Part shown: piece by piece, positions 17,149 through 29,779 of the stretch | Position numbering within the stretch: position 1 is the stretch's first letter | Layout of the letters: every line of letters begins with the position of its first letter | NCBI RefSeq assembly: GCF_001952855.1 | Contig: NZ_LPNO01000046.1 | Location: forward strand, 72,847-136,846 | Direction: 5' to 3' | DNA from: Pseudomonas sp. ATCC PTA-122608 | GTDB taxonomy: Bacteria > Pseudomonadota > Gammaproteobacteria > Pseudomonadales > Pseudomonadaceae | Length of the DNA: 64,000 nucleotides | The notes under the pieces: model-generated | Told to the model about the DNA's origin: nothing | The model's input: only the letters and a program-made list of their open reading frames with translations | The model's database searches: none | Position numbers and translations under genes: made by a program

Positions 17149-18590
17149 CAGTGAGCTCCCACAACGGCGATCTGGGTGGCGGCTTCGGCTTCTTTAGGGT
17201 CGGAGGCACGCACGGTGCGCCACACGTTGTAGGCCATGAAGAACATGCCGCTGGCAAAGATCGCACCGCCGAGGGCGCGCACAATGTAACCCGGATGGCT
17301 GGCTTGCAGCCCTTCGACGAAGGAGTAAGTAAGGGTGCCGTCGTCGTTGATCGCACGCCACATCAGGCCCTGGGTGATGCCGTTGACCCACATCGAGGCG
17401 ATGTAGAGCACGGTACCGATGGTGGCCAGCCAGAAGTGTGTGTTGATCAGGCTGACGCTGTGCATCTGCGCACGGCCGAACAGTTTCGGGATCATGTGGT
17501 ACAGCGCACCGATGGAGATCATCGCTACCCAACCGAGAGCGCCGGCGTGTACGTGGCCGATGGTCCAGTCGGTGTAGTGGGACAGCGAGTTGACGGTCTT
17601 GATGGCCATCATCGGGCCTTCGAAGGTCGACATGCCGTAGAACGCCAGGGATACCACGAGGAACCGGAGGATCGGGTCGGTGCGCAATTTATGCCAGGCG
17701 CCCGACAGGGTCATCATGCCGTTGATCATGCCGCCCCAGCTTGGGGCCAGCAGGATGATCGACATCGCCATGCCCAGGGACTGTGCCCAGTCCGGCAATG
17801 CGGTGTAGTGCAGGTGGTGCGGACCGGCCCAGATGTACAGGGTGATCAGCGCCCAGAAGTGCACGATGGACAGGCGATAGGAGTAGATCGGACGCTCGGC
17901 CTGTTTCGGCACGAAGTAGTACATCATCCCCAGGAAACCGGTGGTGAGGAAGAAGCCTACGGCGTTGTGGCCGTACCACCACTGGATCATCGCGTCCGTC
18001 GCACCGGCGTAGGCCGAGTAGGACTTGAAGAAGCTCACCGGCAAAGACGCGTGGTTGACGATGTGCAGCATCGCCGTTACCAGGATAAACGCCCCGTAGA
18101 ACCAGTTGCCGACGTAGATGTGCTTGGTCTTGCGCTTGACGATGGTGCCGAAGAACACCACCGCGTAGGTCACCCAGACAATCGCCAGCAAAATGGCGAT
18201 CGGCCATTCCAGCTCGGCGTATTCCTTGGTGGTGGTGTAGCCCAGCGGCAGGGTGATGATCGCGCCAACGATGACCGCTTGCCAGCCCCAGAAGGTAAAG
18301 GCAGCCAATGCATCGGAAATCAGTCGCGTTTGGCAGGTTCGCTGCACGACGTAGTAAGAAGTGGCAAACAGTGCACATCCACCGAAGGCGAAAATCACCA
18401 GGTTGGTGTGCAGCGGGCGCAGGCGTCCAAACGTCGTCCATGGCAGGCCAAAATTCAACTCTGGCCAAACCAGTTGCGAGGCGATGAAGACACCGAGCCC
18501 CATGCCAAGGATCCCCCAGACCACCGTCATGATGGCGAACTGGCGGACTACCTTATAGTTATAAGCAGTCGGACTGATTGCTGTGCTCAT
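17148..18590 (-). CDS. ccoN1: cbb3 oxidase catalytic subunit I, copy 1
   Basis: CcoN (480 residues) carries the low-spin haem b, the haem b3-CuB oxygen-reducing centre and 12 membrane helices. The start [21 protein letters not shown] follows family practice; the frame stays open further upstream but without a family match. Key segments include [59 protein letters not shown] (CuB histidines) and [18 protein letters not shown] (haem histidines). In P. aeruginosa the first operon is expressed at high oxygen and the second under Anr; the gene order here (cluster 2 upstream of cluster 1) is the same, which supports calling this copy 1. Confidence 0.96.
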   Translation of the reverse strand: MSTAISPTAYNYKVVRQFAIMTVVWGILGMGLGVFIASQLVWPELNFGLPWTTFGRLRPLHTNLVIFAFGGCALFATSYYVVQRTCQTRLISDALAAFTFWGWQAVIVGAIITLPLGYTTTKEYAELEWPIAILLAIVWVTYAVVFFGTIVKRKTKHIYVGNWFYGAFILVTAMLHIVNHASLPVSFFKSYSAYAGATDAMIQWWYGHNAVGFFLTTGFLGMMYYFVPKQAERPIYSYRLSIVHFWALITLYIWAGPHHLHYTALPDWAQSLGMAMSIILLAPSWGGMINGMMTLSGAWHKLRTDPILRFLVVSLAFYGMSTFEGPMMAIKTVNSLSHYTDWTIGHVHAGALGWVAMISIGALYHMIPKLFGRAQMHSVSLINTHFWLATIGTVLYIASMWVNGITQGLMWRAINDDGTLTYSFVEGLQASHPGYIVRALGGAIFASGMFFMAYNVWRTVRASDPKEAEAATQIAVVGAH

Positions 18591-19017
18591 TCTAAGGTTC
18601 CACGGTTTAGGTTTTTTTATAGGGTAAAAATCGGTCGCAAGTATGGAGAAAGCAAGATTCCATTGCAACGCAAGGTGACCTGCGTCAATGCGTTCCAAAC
18701 CAGATTCTGCGCCCTTTCCATGTTTGGCGTAAGGACAAAATTCAGGGTTAAAAGTTGACGACTTGGACAGGATTTTAAGCGGGTCGAAGGTACTTGTAAC
18801 TGAGTGTGTGTAAACAAGCAGCTCGGGTGACGAGTGGTCAGTGGCACGACAGCCGGTAAGTACCAGCCTTTGCGCCTGTCATCGAGCAGAAATGTTTCAA
18901 CCCATCGAGTGCAAGTCGGCCGTCGACCGGCCAATGCCAGTCCACTGTGCAAACAAGCGTAGACCCGAATGGCAGGAGGGGAAAGTCGCTGATCGGAAGG
19001 GTGCGACAATGGGTCGC
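18591..19017. other. Intergenic region between ccoN1 and ccoP2
   Basis: About 430 bases without a gene. It holds the ccoN1 promoter region with an Anr-like box at 18675-18688 and, at its far end, a TGCGAC-N5-GTCGCA dyad (19002-19018) abutting the ccoP2 terminator. Open frames here have no family resemblance. I did not find a convincing -35/-10 pair for ccoN1. Confidence 0.6.
18675..18688 (-). promoter_or_regulatory. Anr-like box upstream of ccoN1
   Basis: GTGAC-CTGC-GTCAA matches the Pseudomonas form TTGAY-N4-RTCAA except at the first base. It lies 85-98 bases before the ccoN1 start. It differs from the ccoG box at only two positions. No good -10 lies at class II distance, so it may act weakly or as an upstream site. 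Confidence 0.45.
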
Positions 19018-19018
19018 A
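19002..19018. promoter_or_regulatory. TGCGAC-N5-GTCGCA inverted repeat
   Basis: A perfect 6-bp inverted repeat with a 5-base centre, ending where the ccoP2 terminator begins. It contains GCGAC/GTCGC half-sites like the dyad upstream of ccoG. A RegA/RoxR-type site is possible, though it is over 400 bases from ccoN1. Confidence 0.3.
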
Positions 19019-19050
19019 AAAAAGCCGCGCCTGAATCAGGCGCGGCTTTT
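19018..19050. terminator. Terminator after ccoP2
   Basis: AAAAGCCGCGCCTGA and its inverse TCAGGCGCGGCTTTT form a nearly loopless long stem with A6 on the left, giving T6 on the minus-strand transcript. It lies 13 bases after the ccoP2 stop. Confidence 0.88.
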
Positions 19051-19063
19051 GGGTAGTGCGCGA

Positions 19064-20011
19064 TTACTCGGGTTGGCTGTCAGGCGTTGCGCCATCGGCG
19101 TTATGGGACAGGCTGTAGACGTAGGCTGCGAGCAAATGCACCTTGTCATTGCCTTGCAGCACTTCCTGCGCGGGCATCTGGCCTTGGCGGCCGTGGCGAA
19201 TGGTCTGCTGCAACTGCGCCAGGCTGGTGCCGTAGATAAAGCCGCTGGGCTGCGTCAGGTTCGGTGCGCCCATGGCTTCCACACCATGGCCTTGCGGACC
19301 GTGGCAGGCGACACAGGTGGTGCTGAACGCCACCTGGCCCGCTGCGACATCCGCCGTGCTGTCCGCCGGCAACGGCAGGCCCGCGAGTTCATGGCGCACG
19401 TAGGCCGCGACGTTTTTCACACCGTCTTCACCCAGCACTTCACCCCAGGCCGGCATCGCTGCATGACGGCCATTCATGATGGTCATCTTGATTGCGTCCG
19501 CCGAGCCGCCCCAGCGCCAGATGTTGTCTGCCAGGTTCGGGAAGCCATAGGCGCCCTTGGCGTCCGAGCCGTGGCACACCGCGCAGTTGGAGGCAAACAG
19601 GCGGCCGCCCATTTTCAGCGCTTGCGGGTCCTTGGCGACTTCTTCCACGGGCATGGCTGCGAATTTGGCGAAGATCGGCCCGAACTTGGCGTCGGCCTTG
19701 GCCATCTCCTTGTCCCATTCCTTGGTCTGGGTCCAGCCGTCTTCATAGCCCGGCAACACGCCTTTCCAGTTGCCCAGGCCCGGGTAGAGGATCAGGTAGC
19801 CGACGGCAAACACCAGGGTGCCGGCGAACAGCATGAACCACCATTGCGGCAGCGGGTTGTCGTACTCCTCGATCCCGTCGAAGGCGTGGCCCATGGTCTG
19901 GTCCACGCTGCCCTTGGTCTCGCCCTTGCGGGTGCCGATCAACAGCCAGGTCAGGCCGATCAGGCTGCCGAGGGTCAGTACACAGATCCATGTACTCCAG
20001 AAGGTAGTCAT
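19064..20011 (-). CDS. ccoP2: cbb3 oxidase dihaem subunit III, copy 2
   Basis: This second CcoP (315 residues) has the same plan as ccoP1: an N-terminal helix, a second helix ([20 protein letters not shown]), and two haem c sites, CAVCH and CVACH. It lacks about 10 residues between the helices and the first cytochrome domain relative to copy 1. Its ATG overlaps the ccoQ2 stop by four bases. It ends the Anr-controlled second oxidase operon and is followed by a strong terminator. Confidence 0.96.
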   Translation of the reverse strand: MTTFWSTWICVLTLGSLIGLTWLLIGTRKGETKGSVDQTMGHAFDGIEEYDNPLPQWWFMLFAGTLVFAVGYLILYPGLGNWKGVLPGYEDGWTQTKEWDKEMAKADAKFGPIFAKFAAMPVEEVAKDPQALKMGGRLFASNCAVCHGSDAKGAYGFPNLADNIWRWGGSADAIKMTIMNGRHAAMPAWGEVLGEDGVKNVAAYVRHELAGLPLPADSTADVAAGQVAFSTTCVACHGPQGHGVEAMGAPNLTQPSGFIYGTSLAQLQQTIRHGRQGQMPAQEVLQGNDKVHLLAAYVYSLSHNADGATPDSQPE

Positions 20012-20214
20012 GGCCGGTTGCTCCTTGTTGCAGGCTCTTCTTGAGCGTCGGGGGTTGGCGGTAGCGGTTCATCGGCAAACGGCAGCAGGCAGGCTTCGGC
20101 GAACTCCGAATTGCGCCGGGAGTTGAACACCCACAGCGACAAGCCGATGAAGGCGATGGCCACGACCAGCGTGCCAAGCCCGCGGATGGTTCCAGCATCG
20201 AAATCAAATCCCAT
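20008..20214 (-). CDS. ccoQ2: cbb3 oxidase subunit IV (CcoQ), copy 2
   Basis: This 68-residue CcoQ starts [20 protein letters not shown], has one membrane helix (about residues 11-31) and the conserved [21 protein letters not shown]. The C-terminal Pro/Glu tail is longer and unlike that of copy 1. It lies 3 bases after ccoO2 and overlaps ccoP2. Confidence 0.92.
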   Translation of the reverse strand: MGFDFDAGTIRGLGTLVVAIAFIGLSLWVFNSRRNSEFAEACLLPFADEPLPPTPDAQEEPATRSNRP

Positions 20215-20217
20215 GGC

Positions 20218-20826
20218 TCACCTCTTGCTCTTGATGGCAGTGCCGAGCACTTGCAGGTACGAAACCAGCGCGTCCATCTCGGTCTTGCCCTTGAGGGAGG
20301 CCACGGCGCCGGCGATGTCATCGTCGGTGTACGGCACGCCGAGGGTGCGCATCACTTTGAGCTTGGTCTCGGTGTGGCTGCTGTCCACCGCAGCGGTGAC
20401 CAGCCATGGATATGCCGGCATCTTCGATTCCGGCACCACGTTGCGCGGGTTGTACAAGTGCGCGCGGTGCCAGTCGTCCGAGTAGCGCGCGCCGACGCGG
20501 GCCAGGTCCGGCCCGGTGCGCTTGGAGCCCCACAGGAACGGGTGATCCCACACGCTTTCACCGGCCACCGAGTAGTGGCCGTAGCGCTCGGTTTCGGCAC
20601 GGAACGGGCGGATCATCTGCGAGTGGCACTGTACGCAACCTTCGCGGATGTAGATGTCGCGGCCTTCCAGTTGCAGCGCGGTGTAGGGCTTCATGCCTTC
20701 CACCGGCTTGTTGGTCACATCCTGGAAGAACAGCGGCACGATCTGGGTCAGGCCGCCGATGCTCACGGCGAGCACCATCAGCAGCATCAACAGGCCGACG
20801 TTCTTTTCAATGGTTTCGTGTTTCAT
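20218..20826 (-). CDS. ccoO2: cbb3 oxidase monohaem subunit II, copy 2
   Basis: This 202-residue CcoO has the same features as copy 1: a membrane helix (residues 10-30), haem site [16 protein letters not shown] and [17 protein letters not shown]. Two ATGs stand in tandem after GAGGAG; the second (20826) has the better 6-base spacing and gives MKHETIEKN, aligned with MKHEVVEKN of copy 1. Unlike copy 1 it does not overlap ccoN2; 10 bases separate them. Confidence 0.96.
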
Positions 20827-20836
20827 CATCGACTCC

Positions 20837-22261
20837 TCAGGCCATCTGCGCGGCGTTGATCACTTCGGCAGGCTGCGCCGAACGCACGGTGCGCCACGTG
20901 TTGTAAGCCATCAGGAACATGCCGCTGAGGAAGACCGCCCCGCCCACCAGCCGCACGATGAAGCCTGGGTGGCTGGCCACCAGGGTTTCGACGAAGGAGT
21001 AGGTCAAGGTGCCGTCTTCGTTGACCGCACGCCACATCAGGCCCTGGGCAATGCCGTTGACCCACATCGAAGCGATGTAGAGCACGGTGCCGATGGTGGC
21101 CAGCCAGAAGTGCGCGTTGATCAGGCCGAGGCTGTACATCTGCTCGCGACCGAAGACTTTCGGGATCATGTGGTACAGCGCGCCGATGGAGATCATCGCT
21201 ACCCAACCGAGGGCGCCGGCGTGCACGTGGCCGATGGTCCAGTCGGTGTAGTGGGAGAGGGCGTTGACCGTCTTGATGGCCATCATCGGCCCTTCGAAGG
21301 TCGACATGCCGTAGAACGCGAGAGACACGACAAGGAAGCGCAGGATCGGGTCGCTGCGCAACTTATGCCAGGCGCCCGACAAGGTCATCATGCCGTTGAT
21401 CATCCCGCCCCAGCTTGGCGCCAGCAGCACCAGCGACATCACCATGCCCAGGGACTGTGCCCAGTCCGGCAGCGCGGTGTAGTGCAGGTGGTGCGGGCCG
21501 GCCCAGATGTACAGGGTGATCAGTGCCCAGAAGTGCACGATGGACAGGCGATAGGAATACACCGGACGCTCGGCCTGTTTCGGCACGAAGTAGTACATCA
21601 TCCCCAGGAAGCCTGCGGTGAGGAAAAAGCCTACCGCGTTATGCCCATACCACCACTGCACCATGGCATCCGTCGCACCGCCGTACAGCGAGTAGGACTT
21701 GGTCAGGCTGACCGGGATTTCCAGGTTGTTGACGATATGCAGAATGGCCACGGTGATGATGAACGCACCGAAGAACCAGTTACCGACGTAGATGTGCTTG
21801 GTGTTGCGCTTGGCCACCGTGCCGAAGAACACGATGGCGTAGGCCACCCAGACGATGGTGATCAGGATGTCGATCGGCCATTCCAGCTCGGCGTATTCCT
21901 TGGAGCTGGTGTAGCCCAGCGGCAAGGTGATCGCTGCCAGCACAATGACCAGTTGCCAGCCCCAGAAGCAGAACTGCGCGATCCTGGGGGCGAACAGCTG
22001 GGTCTGGCAGGTGCGTTGCACCGAGTAGAAAGAGCTGGCAAACAGCGCGCAACCGCCGAAGGCAAAGATCACCGCGTTGGTGTGCAGCGGGCGCAAACGG
22101 CCGAAACTGGTCCAGGGCAAATTGAAGTTGAGTTCGGGCCATACCAACTGGGCAGCGAGAAAAACCCCGAGCCCCATGCCGACGATGCCCCACACCACCG
22201 TCATAATGGCGAATTGGCGGACCACCTTGTAGTTATAGGCGGTACTTAAAGTAGTGTTCAT
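20837..22261 (-). CDS. ccoN2: cbb3 oxidase catalytic subunit I, copy 2
   Basis: This 474-residue CcoN starts [16 protein letters not shown] and has the same haem and CuB histidine segments as copy 1 ([29 protein letters not shown]). The two copies differ mainly at the ends and between about residues 80 and 200. The second Pseudomonas cbb3 oxidase is the one induced at low oxygen, and a perfect Anr box is found 105 bases upstream of this start. It leads ccoNOQP-2, expressed toward cluster 1 and separated from it by a terminator. Confidence 0.96.
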
Positions 22262-22340
22262 GGTTCCCCATCCACGGTTCAACCCAAGCAAATGCGGCAC
22301 TTGGGCTGGAGTTATAGGCAGACTAAAAAGCGAGGCAAGC

Positions 22341-23030
22341 ATGGGCAAAGAGCACAAGGCCAGTATTGACGGGGATCAATGGGCGCAGTGTGTGCGGGAA
22401 CGCGGCTGGTTGTGGGATGTCGCCACAGGGTCTATCGCGCGTACGCCCGCGACGTTGATCCTGGCCCACGGCGCGGGTGCGCCGATGGACTCGGGATTCA
22501 TGAATGACATGGCTGCACGCCTTGCCGGGCATGGCGTGAACGTGTTGCGCTTCGAGTTTCCCTACATGGCCCAGCGCCGTGTGGACGGCGGCAAACGCCC
22601 ACCCAATCCAGCCCCGAAACTGCTGGAATGCTGGCGTGAGGTGTATGCCGAGGTGCGACGTCATGTCGCTGGGAAACTGGCGGTTGGCGGCAAGTCCATG
22701 GGCGGGCGGATGGCCAGTTTGCTGGCGGATGAACTGGGCGCGGATGCGTTGGTGTGCCTGGGTTATCCGTTTTATGCGGTGGGCAAGCCGGAGAAACCCC
22801 GGACCGAGCATCTGGCCGGGCTGAAGACGCCGACGTTGATTGTGCAGGGTGAGCGGGATGCGCTGGGCAATCGGGCGGCGGTGGAAGGGTATGTGTTGTC
22901 GCCGAGCATCGAGGTGATGTGGCTGGTAGCGGGGGATCATGATTTGAAGCCGTTGAAGGCTTCGGGGTTTAGTCATGAGCAGCATTTGGAGGCTGCGGCG
23001 GTGAGGGTGGCCGGGTTTCTCGGCGCCTGA
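22341..23030 (+). CDS. Alpha/beta hydrolase, TEX30/KANL2-like
   Basis: This 229-residue predicted cytoplasmic hydrolase has the oxyanion segment [15 protein letters not shown], the nucleophile elbow [11 protein letters not shown] (Ser in GxSxG), an acid loop at [11 protein letters not shown] and the His near AGDHDLKP. These match the dienelactone-hydrolase-like KANL2/TEX30 group; no substrate is known. The start [10 protein letters not shown] has GAGG 6 bases upstream; a longer frame from 22254 would run into the ccoN2 start and is rejected. The Anr box for ccoN2 lies in its first 13 codons, so oxygen limitation could also affect its own expression. Confidence 0.82.
   Translation: MGKEHKASIDGDQWAQCVRERGWLWDVATGSIARTPATLILAHGAGAPMDSGFMNDMAARLAGHGVNVLRFEFPYMAQRRVDGGKRPPNPAPKLLECWREVYAEVRRHVAGKLAVGGKSMGGRMASLLADELGADALVCLGYPFYAVGKPEKPRTEHLAGLKTPTLIVQGERDALGNRAAVEGYVLSPSIEVMWLVAGDHDLKPLKASGFSHEQHLEAAAVRVAGFLGA
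22366..22379 (-). promoter_or_regulatory. Anr box of ccoN2, inside the neighbouring gene
   Basis: Read on the minus strand this is TTGAT-CCCC-GTCAA, a full match to the Pseudomonas Anr consensus. A CATGCT hexamer follows exactly 22 bases downstream, the same spacing as at hemN. It lies within codons 9-13 of the divergent hydrolase gene. Confidence 0.8.
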
Positions 23031-23039
23031 TAGGACCCT

Positions 23040-23108
23040 TTCGCGAGCAAGCCCGCTCCCACATTTGAAATGCATTCCAAATGTGGGAGCGGGCTTGCTC
23101 GCGAAAGC
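23040..23108. repeat. REPIN, compact and inverted arrangement
   Basis: TTCGCGAGCAAGCCCGCTCC is mirrored by GGAGCGGGCTTGCTCGCGAA after only about 20 bases. It belongs to the same family as the 4021 element but with the REPs facing the other way. It lies between convergent genes and could help terminate both. Confidence 0.85.
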
Positions 23109-23111
23109 GAT

Positions 23112-24677
23112 TTACCGGTTAAACCGCTCTACCAGCGAATACTGGGTATTGGCGGTATGCGTCAGCTCTTCACTCAACTGCGCCGAGTTCAACGCCTGTT
23201 CCGATGTCTGGTCCGCCAACAGCGCAATGGTGCTGATGTTACGGCTGATCTCTTCCGCTACCGAGCTCTGCTCCTCGGTCGCCGCCGCAATCTGCGCCGT
23301 CATGTCGGTGATATGCGCCACCGCTTCACTGATCCCGATCAGCGCCTGGTCCGCTTCCATCACCCGCGCCACACCTTCCTCCGCCTGGCGATGCCCGGCG
23401 TCCATGGTCTGTACGGCGGCATTGGCGGTTTGTTGCAGCTTGGCGATCAGCGCGTGAATCTGCCCGGTGGACTCGCTGGTACGCTGGGCCAGTTGCCGCA
23501 CTTCGTCGGCCACCACTGCGAAGCCCCGGCCCATCTCGCCGGCACGGGCCGCTTCGATGGCCGCGTTCAGCGCCAGCAGGTTGGTCTGGTCGGCGATGCC
23601 TTTGATCACATCCACCACGCCGCCGATCTCATCGCTGTCTTTGGCCAGTTGAGTCACGGTCACGCCGGTTTCGCCGACCGCCACCGACAGGCGCTGAATC
23701 GCCTCGCGGGTTTCGCCGGCGATATCACGGCCACGCCCGGTCAGGCGATTGGCTTCCTGGGTGGCATCGGCGGTGCGTTGTACGTGGCTGGCGACTTCCT
23801 GGGTCGTCGCGGCCATTTGATTGACCGCCGTGGCCACCTGTTCGGTCTCCACGCGCTGACGCTCAAGCCCGCTGGAGCTGTTATGCGCCAGGGTATTGGA
23901 CTGCGCCGCCTGAGAGTTGAGGTGTTCAGCCGTGTCCTGCAAACGGGTAAGACACGTCTTCAGGCGCGCCTCCTGGCTGAGGATCGACATCTCCAGACGC
24001 GCCTGGGCGCCGCGGCTGTCGGTGTACATCTGCGCAATCAGCGGGTCGGACGTGGTCTGCTCGGCCAGGCGCAGCAAACGCTTGAGCCCGCGCTGTTGCC
24101 AGCTCAGGCCCAACAGGCCCAGCGGCACCGACAGTGCGGCGGCCAGGGCAAAGCCCCAATGAGAGTCGAGCCATACACCGATCAGGAAGCTCAGTTGGCT
24201 GACCAGGATAAACGGCAGCCAGTCCTGCAACACCGGCAACCACTTGTCACTGCTCGGAATCGCCGACTTGCCCTGGTTGATACGCTGGTAAAGCGCCTCG
24301 GCACGGCGGATCTGCTCGGCGGTGGGCTTGACCCGCACCGACTCGTAGCCGATCACCTGATTGCCGTCGAAGACCGGTGTCACGTAGGCGTTGACCCAAT
24401 AGTGATCACCGCTCTTGCAGCGGTTCTTGACGATGCCCATCCATGGCAAGCCTTGTTTGAGCGTCGACCACATATGTGCGAACACTGCCGCCGGAACATC
24501 CGGATGACGAACCAGGTTGTGCGGGGCACGCATCAGTTCGTCATGGGAAAACCCACTGATCTCGACAAAGGCGTCGTTGCAGTAGGTGATCACGCCTTTG
24601 GCATCCGTGGTGGAGATCAACCGTTGCTGAGCGGGGAAGGTACGTTCGCGCTGGGTAACGGGTTGGTTATTACGCAT
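23112..24677 (-). CDS. aer: Aer-type chemoreceptor with PAS domain
   Basis: This 521-residue receptor resembles Pseudomonas Aer, which senses redox state through FAD in a PAS domain and steers aerotaxis. Residues about 10-120 are the PAS domain ([34 protein letters not shown]). A hydrophobic pair at about 155-195 anchors it in the inner membrane with no large periplasmic domain. HAMP-like and signalling segments follow, with the hairpin tip [32 protein letters not shown], split here, at about residues 355-390. The length equals that of the P. aeruginosa protein. In P. aeruginosa aer is Anr-dependent; I saw no good Anr box in the 85 bases upstream. Confidence 0.9.
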   Translation of the reverse strand: MRNNQPVTQRERTFPAQQRLISTTDAKGVITYCNDAFVEISGFSHDELMRAPHNLVRHPDVPAAVFAHMWSTLKQGLPWMGIVKNRCKSGDHYWVNAYVTPVFDGNQVIGYESVRVKPTAEQIRRAEALYQRINQGKSAIPSSDKWLPVLQDWLPFILVSQLSFLIGVWLDSHWGFALAAALSVPLGLLGLSWQQRGLKRLLRLAEQTTSDPLIAQMYTDSRGAQARLEMSILSQEARLKTCLTRLQDTAEHLNSQAAQSNTLAHNSSSGLERQRVETEQVATAVNQMAATTQEVASHVQRTADATQEANRLTGRGRDIAGETREAIQRLSVAVGETGVTVTQLAKDSDEIGGVVDVIKGIADQTNLLALNAAIEAARAGEMGRGFAVVADEVRQLAQRTSESTGQIHALIAKLQQTANAAVQTMDAGHRQAEEGVARVMEADQALIGISEAVAHITDMTAQIAAATEEQSSVAEEISRNISTIALLADQTSEQALNSAQLSEELTHTANTQYSLVERFNR

Positions 24678-24762
24678 GAGTTTTCAATCCGCAAGGCTTT
24701 GATTAGTTGTCGGCCGTTACGGGGTTTTATTTAACTTAATTTTTGCAACAATCGGCTCAGCC

Positions 24763-25554
24763 TCAGCCCGCCAGCATCGGATAGGTAAACAACCCGAAAT
24801 GCAGCAGGTTCAAGCCGAAGTGCGTAACGATTGCCGCGCCCAACCCACCAAAGCGATATGCCAGGCCATAGCCTACGCCTGCGATGGTCGCCAGCAACGT
24901 CCACTGCCAGCCGGCACCCAGGTGCACCAGGCCGAACAGCAGGGCTGCCAACAACAGTGCGAGGTTTTCACCGTAAGGCAGTTGTCTGAAGCGTCGGCTC
25001 AGGCCGCCCTGGATGTAACCGCGAAATAACGCTTCCTCCACCAGGGTTACCAGCAGCAGGTTGTTCAACACCCACAGCCACGCCTGTTCCGGCCACTTCG
25101 GCGCCCAACTGATAACCCCCAGCAACGCAGCGCCGCCAAGTGCGGCAATCGCCGTCAGGGTCAATGCCATCGCCGTGGCATAGATCGACAGTCGCAATGA
25201 ACGTCGCGCCACAATCCATGGGCAGGCCAGCAGCAGCCAAAAGCCGATCAGCGGCTTGTCCTGGTTCAGGTACATCGAGAACGGCACGGCATCATCAGTA
25301 AAGCGCTGCGGTGCTATCCCGCGACCGTTGTAGAACCCCGGCAGCCAATGCATCGCCAGCCCCAGCGCCAGCACGATAAACAGGCCGTGGCCGAGATAGC
25401 GCACCCAAGGATTTCGCTGCTGGCGCACGGCAAACCCGGCCAGCAGCAACATGGCGACGGACAACGCCGCCATCAAACCCAGTTGCCCGTAGCTCAAGGC
25501 GAGTACATAGCCGATGGAAAGAAGCGCCAGGTACAGCCATGGCAGAGCAAGCAT
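24763..25554 (-). CDS. CPBP family intramembrane metalloprotease
   Basis: This 263-residue protein has about eight hydrophobic helices and the CPBP (Abi/CAAX protease-like) motifs: EEALFRGYIQG with paired glutamates and arginine (about residue 178), FGLVHLGAG, and HFGLNLLHF with the HxxxN pattern near the C-terminus. Bacterial members process membrane proteins or provide bacteriocin immunity; its substrate cannot be inferred. The ATG follows AAGGATTCCCC. It lies between aer and acnA, all on the minus strand, with a terminator separating it from acnA. Confidence 0.87.
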   Translation of the reverse strand: MLALPWLYLALLSIGYVLALSYGQLGLMAALSVAMLLLAGFAVRQQRNPWVRYLGHGLFIVLALGLAMHWLPGFYNGRGIAPQRFTDDAVPFSMYLNQDKPLIGFWLLLACPWIVARRSLRLSIYATAMALTLTAIAALGGAALLGVISWAPKWPEQAWLWVLNNLLLVTLVEEALFRGYIQGGLSRRFRQLPYGENLALLLAALLFGLVHLGAGWQWTLLATIAGVGYGLAYRFGGLGAAIVTHFGLNLLHFGLFTYPMLAG

Positions 25555-25620
25555 GGGGAATCCTTGTGACTATCGAAATCTGAGGGCGGCAGTATAACGA
25601 GCGTCACCGACGGTAAAAAT

Positions 25621-25650
25621 GAAAACACCGCCTGGGGAGGCGGTGTTTTG
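25621..25650. terminator. Terminator after acnA
   Basis: AAAACACCGCC and GGCGGTGTTTT form an 11-bp stem with a short loop and T runs at both ends. It lies 16 bases past the acnA stop and can act in both directions. Confidence 0.88.
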
Positions 25651-25665
25651 TGTAGCGCGTGTCAG

Positions 25666-28407
<2,742 letters not shown>

Positions 28408-28598
28408 TACATGACTCCTTATGGTCCGCACGGCTACGGACCTGACGGGACGAACAGAGCTTCTAAATTAGCCCTGTTTTAAGTAGCTGGCTAATTACTG
28501 GACTCTATGGACAAGTCCAAGGTTCCGAACTCGGCTATCATGCGCGCGTTTTCATGACAGGCATTGCGCTATAGCAAGCCCGTGATCCAGGAGAGTTG

Positions 28599-29672
28599 AT
28601 GAACACCCTTTTTATGCACTGCCGCCCGGGTTTTGAAGGCGAAGTCTGTTCCGAGATCGCGGAACACGCCGCTCGCCTGAACGTTTCGGGCTATGCCAAG
28701 GCCAAGACCGGCAGCGCCTGCGCCGAATTTGTCTGTACCGAAGAAGACGGCGCGCAGCGCCTGATGCGCGGCCAACGCTTTGCCGAGCTGATCTTCCCAA
28801 GGCAGTGGGCGCGTGGAGTGTTCATCGATTTGCCGGAAACCGACCGCATCAGCGTGATCCTCGCGCACCTGCGGGATTTCCCGGTGTGCGGCAGCCTGTG
28901 GCTGGAAATGGTCGACACCAACGACGGCAAGGAACTCTCGAACTTCTGCAAGAAATTCGAAGTGCACCTGCGCAAGGCGCTGATGGCTGCCGGCAAACTG
29001 GTGGAAGACGCCAGCAAGCCGCGTCTGTTGCTGACCTTCAAGAGTGGCCGTGAAGTGTTCATGGGCCTGGCCGAGTCGAACAACTCGGCGATGTGGCCGA
29101 TGGGCATTCCGCGCCTGAAATTCCCGCGGGACGCGCCAAGCCGTTCGACCTTGAAGCTGGAGGAGGCCTGGCACCACTTTATCCCCCGTGATCAGTGGGA
29201 CGAGCGCCTGCACAGCGACATGACCGGCGTCGACCTCGGCGCCGCGCCTGGCGGCTGGACCTGGCAGTTGGTCAACCGTGGCATGCTGGTGACCGCCATC
29301 GACAACGGCCCGATGGCCGAAAGCCTGATGGATACCGGCCTGGTGCAGCACTTGATGGCCGACGGCTTCATCTACACCCCCAAGCAGCCGGTGGACTGGA
29401 TGGTGTGCGACATCGTCGAGAAACCGGCGCGTAACGCGGCCCTGCTGGAAACCTGGATCGGCGAGGGGCATTGCCGCGAGGCGGTGGTTAACCTGAAGTT
29501 GCCGATGAAGCAGCGTTATGCCGAAGTGAAGCGCCTGCTTGAACGCATCGCGGAAGGCTTCAAGGAGCGGGGCATTCGGGTGGAGATTGGCTGCAAGCAG
29601 CTGTACCACGACCGTGAAGAAGTGACCTGCCATCTGCGTCGGCTGGATGTAAAGAAGCCAAAGTCCCGGTAA
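28599..29672 (+). CDS. rlmM: 23S rRNA 2'-O-methyltransferase RlmM
   Basis: RlmM (357 residues) methylates the ribose of C2498 in 23S rRNA. An N-terminal THUMP-like domain (residues about 1-160, starting MNTLFMHCRPGFEGEVCSEI) precedes a SAM-binding Rossmann domain with DLGAAPGGWTWQL (about residue 210), and the catalytic Lys/Asp residues lie in WMVCDIVEKPAR and AVVNLKLPMKQ. The ATG at 28599 follows GGAGAGTTG; the TTG one codon earlier is not needed. It is transcribed away from acnA. Confidence 0.95.
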   Translation: MNTLFMHCRPGFEGEVCSEIAEHAARLNVSGYAKAKTGSACAEFVCTEEDGAQRLMRGQRFAELIFPRQWARGVFIDLPETDRISVILAHLRDFPVCGSLWLEMVDTNDGKELSNFCKKFEVHLRKALMAAGKLVEDASKPRLLLTFKSGREVFMGLAESNNSAMWPMGIPRLKFPRDAPSRSTLKLEEAWHHFIPRDQWDERLHSDMTGVDLGAAPGGWTWQLVNRGMLVTAIDNGPMAESLMDTGLVQHLMADGFIYTPKQPVDWMVCDIVEKPARNAALLETWIGEGHCREAVVNLKLPMKQRYAEVKRLLERIAEGFKERGIRVEIGCKQLYHDREEVTCHLRRLDVKKPKSR

Positions 29673-29682
29673 ACCCGCTCCC

Positions 29683-29707
29683 TGTAGGAGCGAGCTCGCT
29701 CGCGAAA
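29683..29707 (+). repeat. Single REP, GTAGGAGCGAGC family
   Basis: TGTAGGAGCGAGCTCGCTCG followed by CGAA, 10 bases after the rlmM stop. It has no partner in the next 100 bases, so it is an isolated REP. One base differs from the 30027 copies (CTCG for CTTG), making the centre a perfect GCGAGCTCGC palindrome. Confidence 0.75.
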
Positions 29708-29779
29708 ACCTTGAGGGCGCCGCTGCCTACCTGGTGCCCCGCATTACCGCTAAAATGCCGGCCTGTTTAGGAGTAAACC

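Noticed and set aside
17151-18758. 535-codon plus-strand frame opposite ccoN1
   Set aside because: It is the antisense of a membrane protein gene; the product is a His/Asp/Gly/Val-rich sequence unlike any family, and the same artefact appears opposite ccoN2.
24678-24762. Anr box upstream of aer
   Set aside because: Only an isolated TTGAT on the plus strand; the second half-site (TGTCG) does not match ATCAA.
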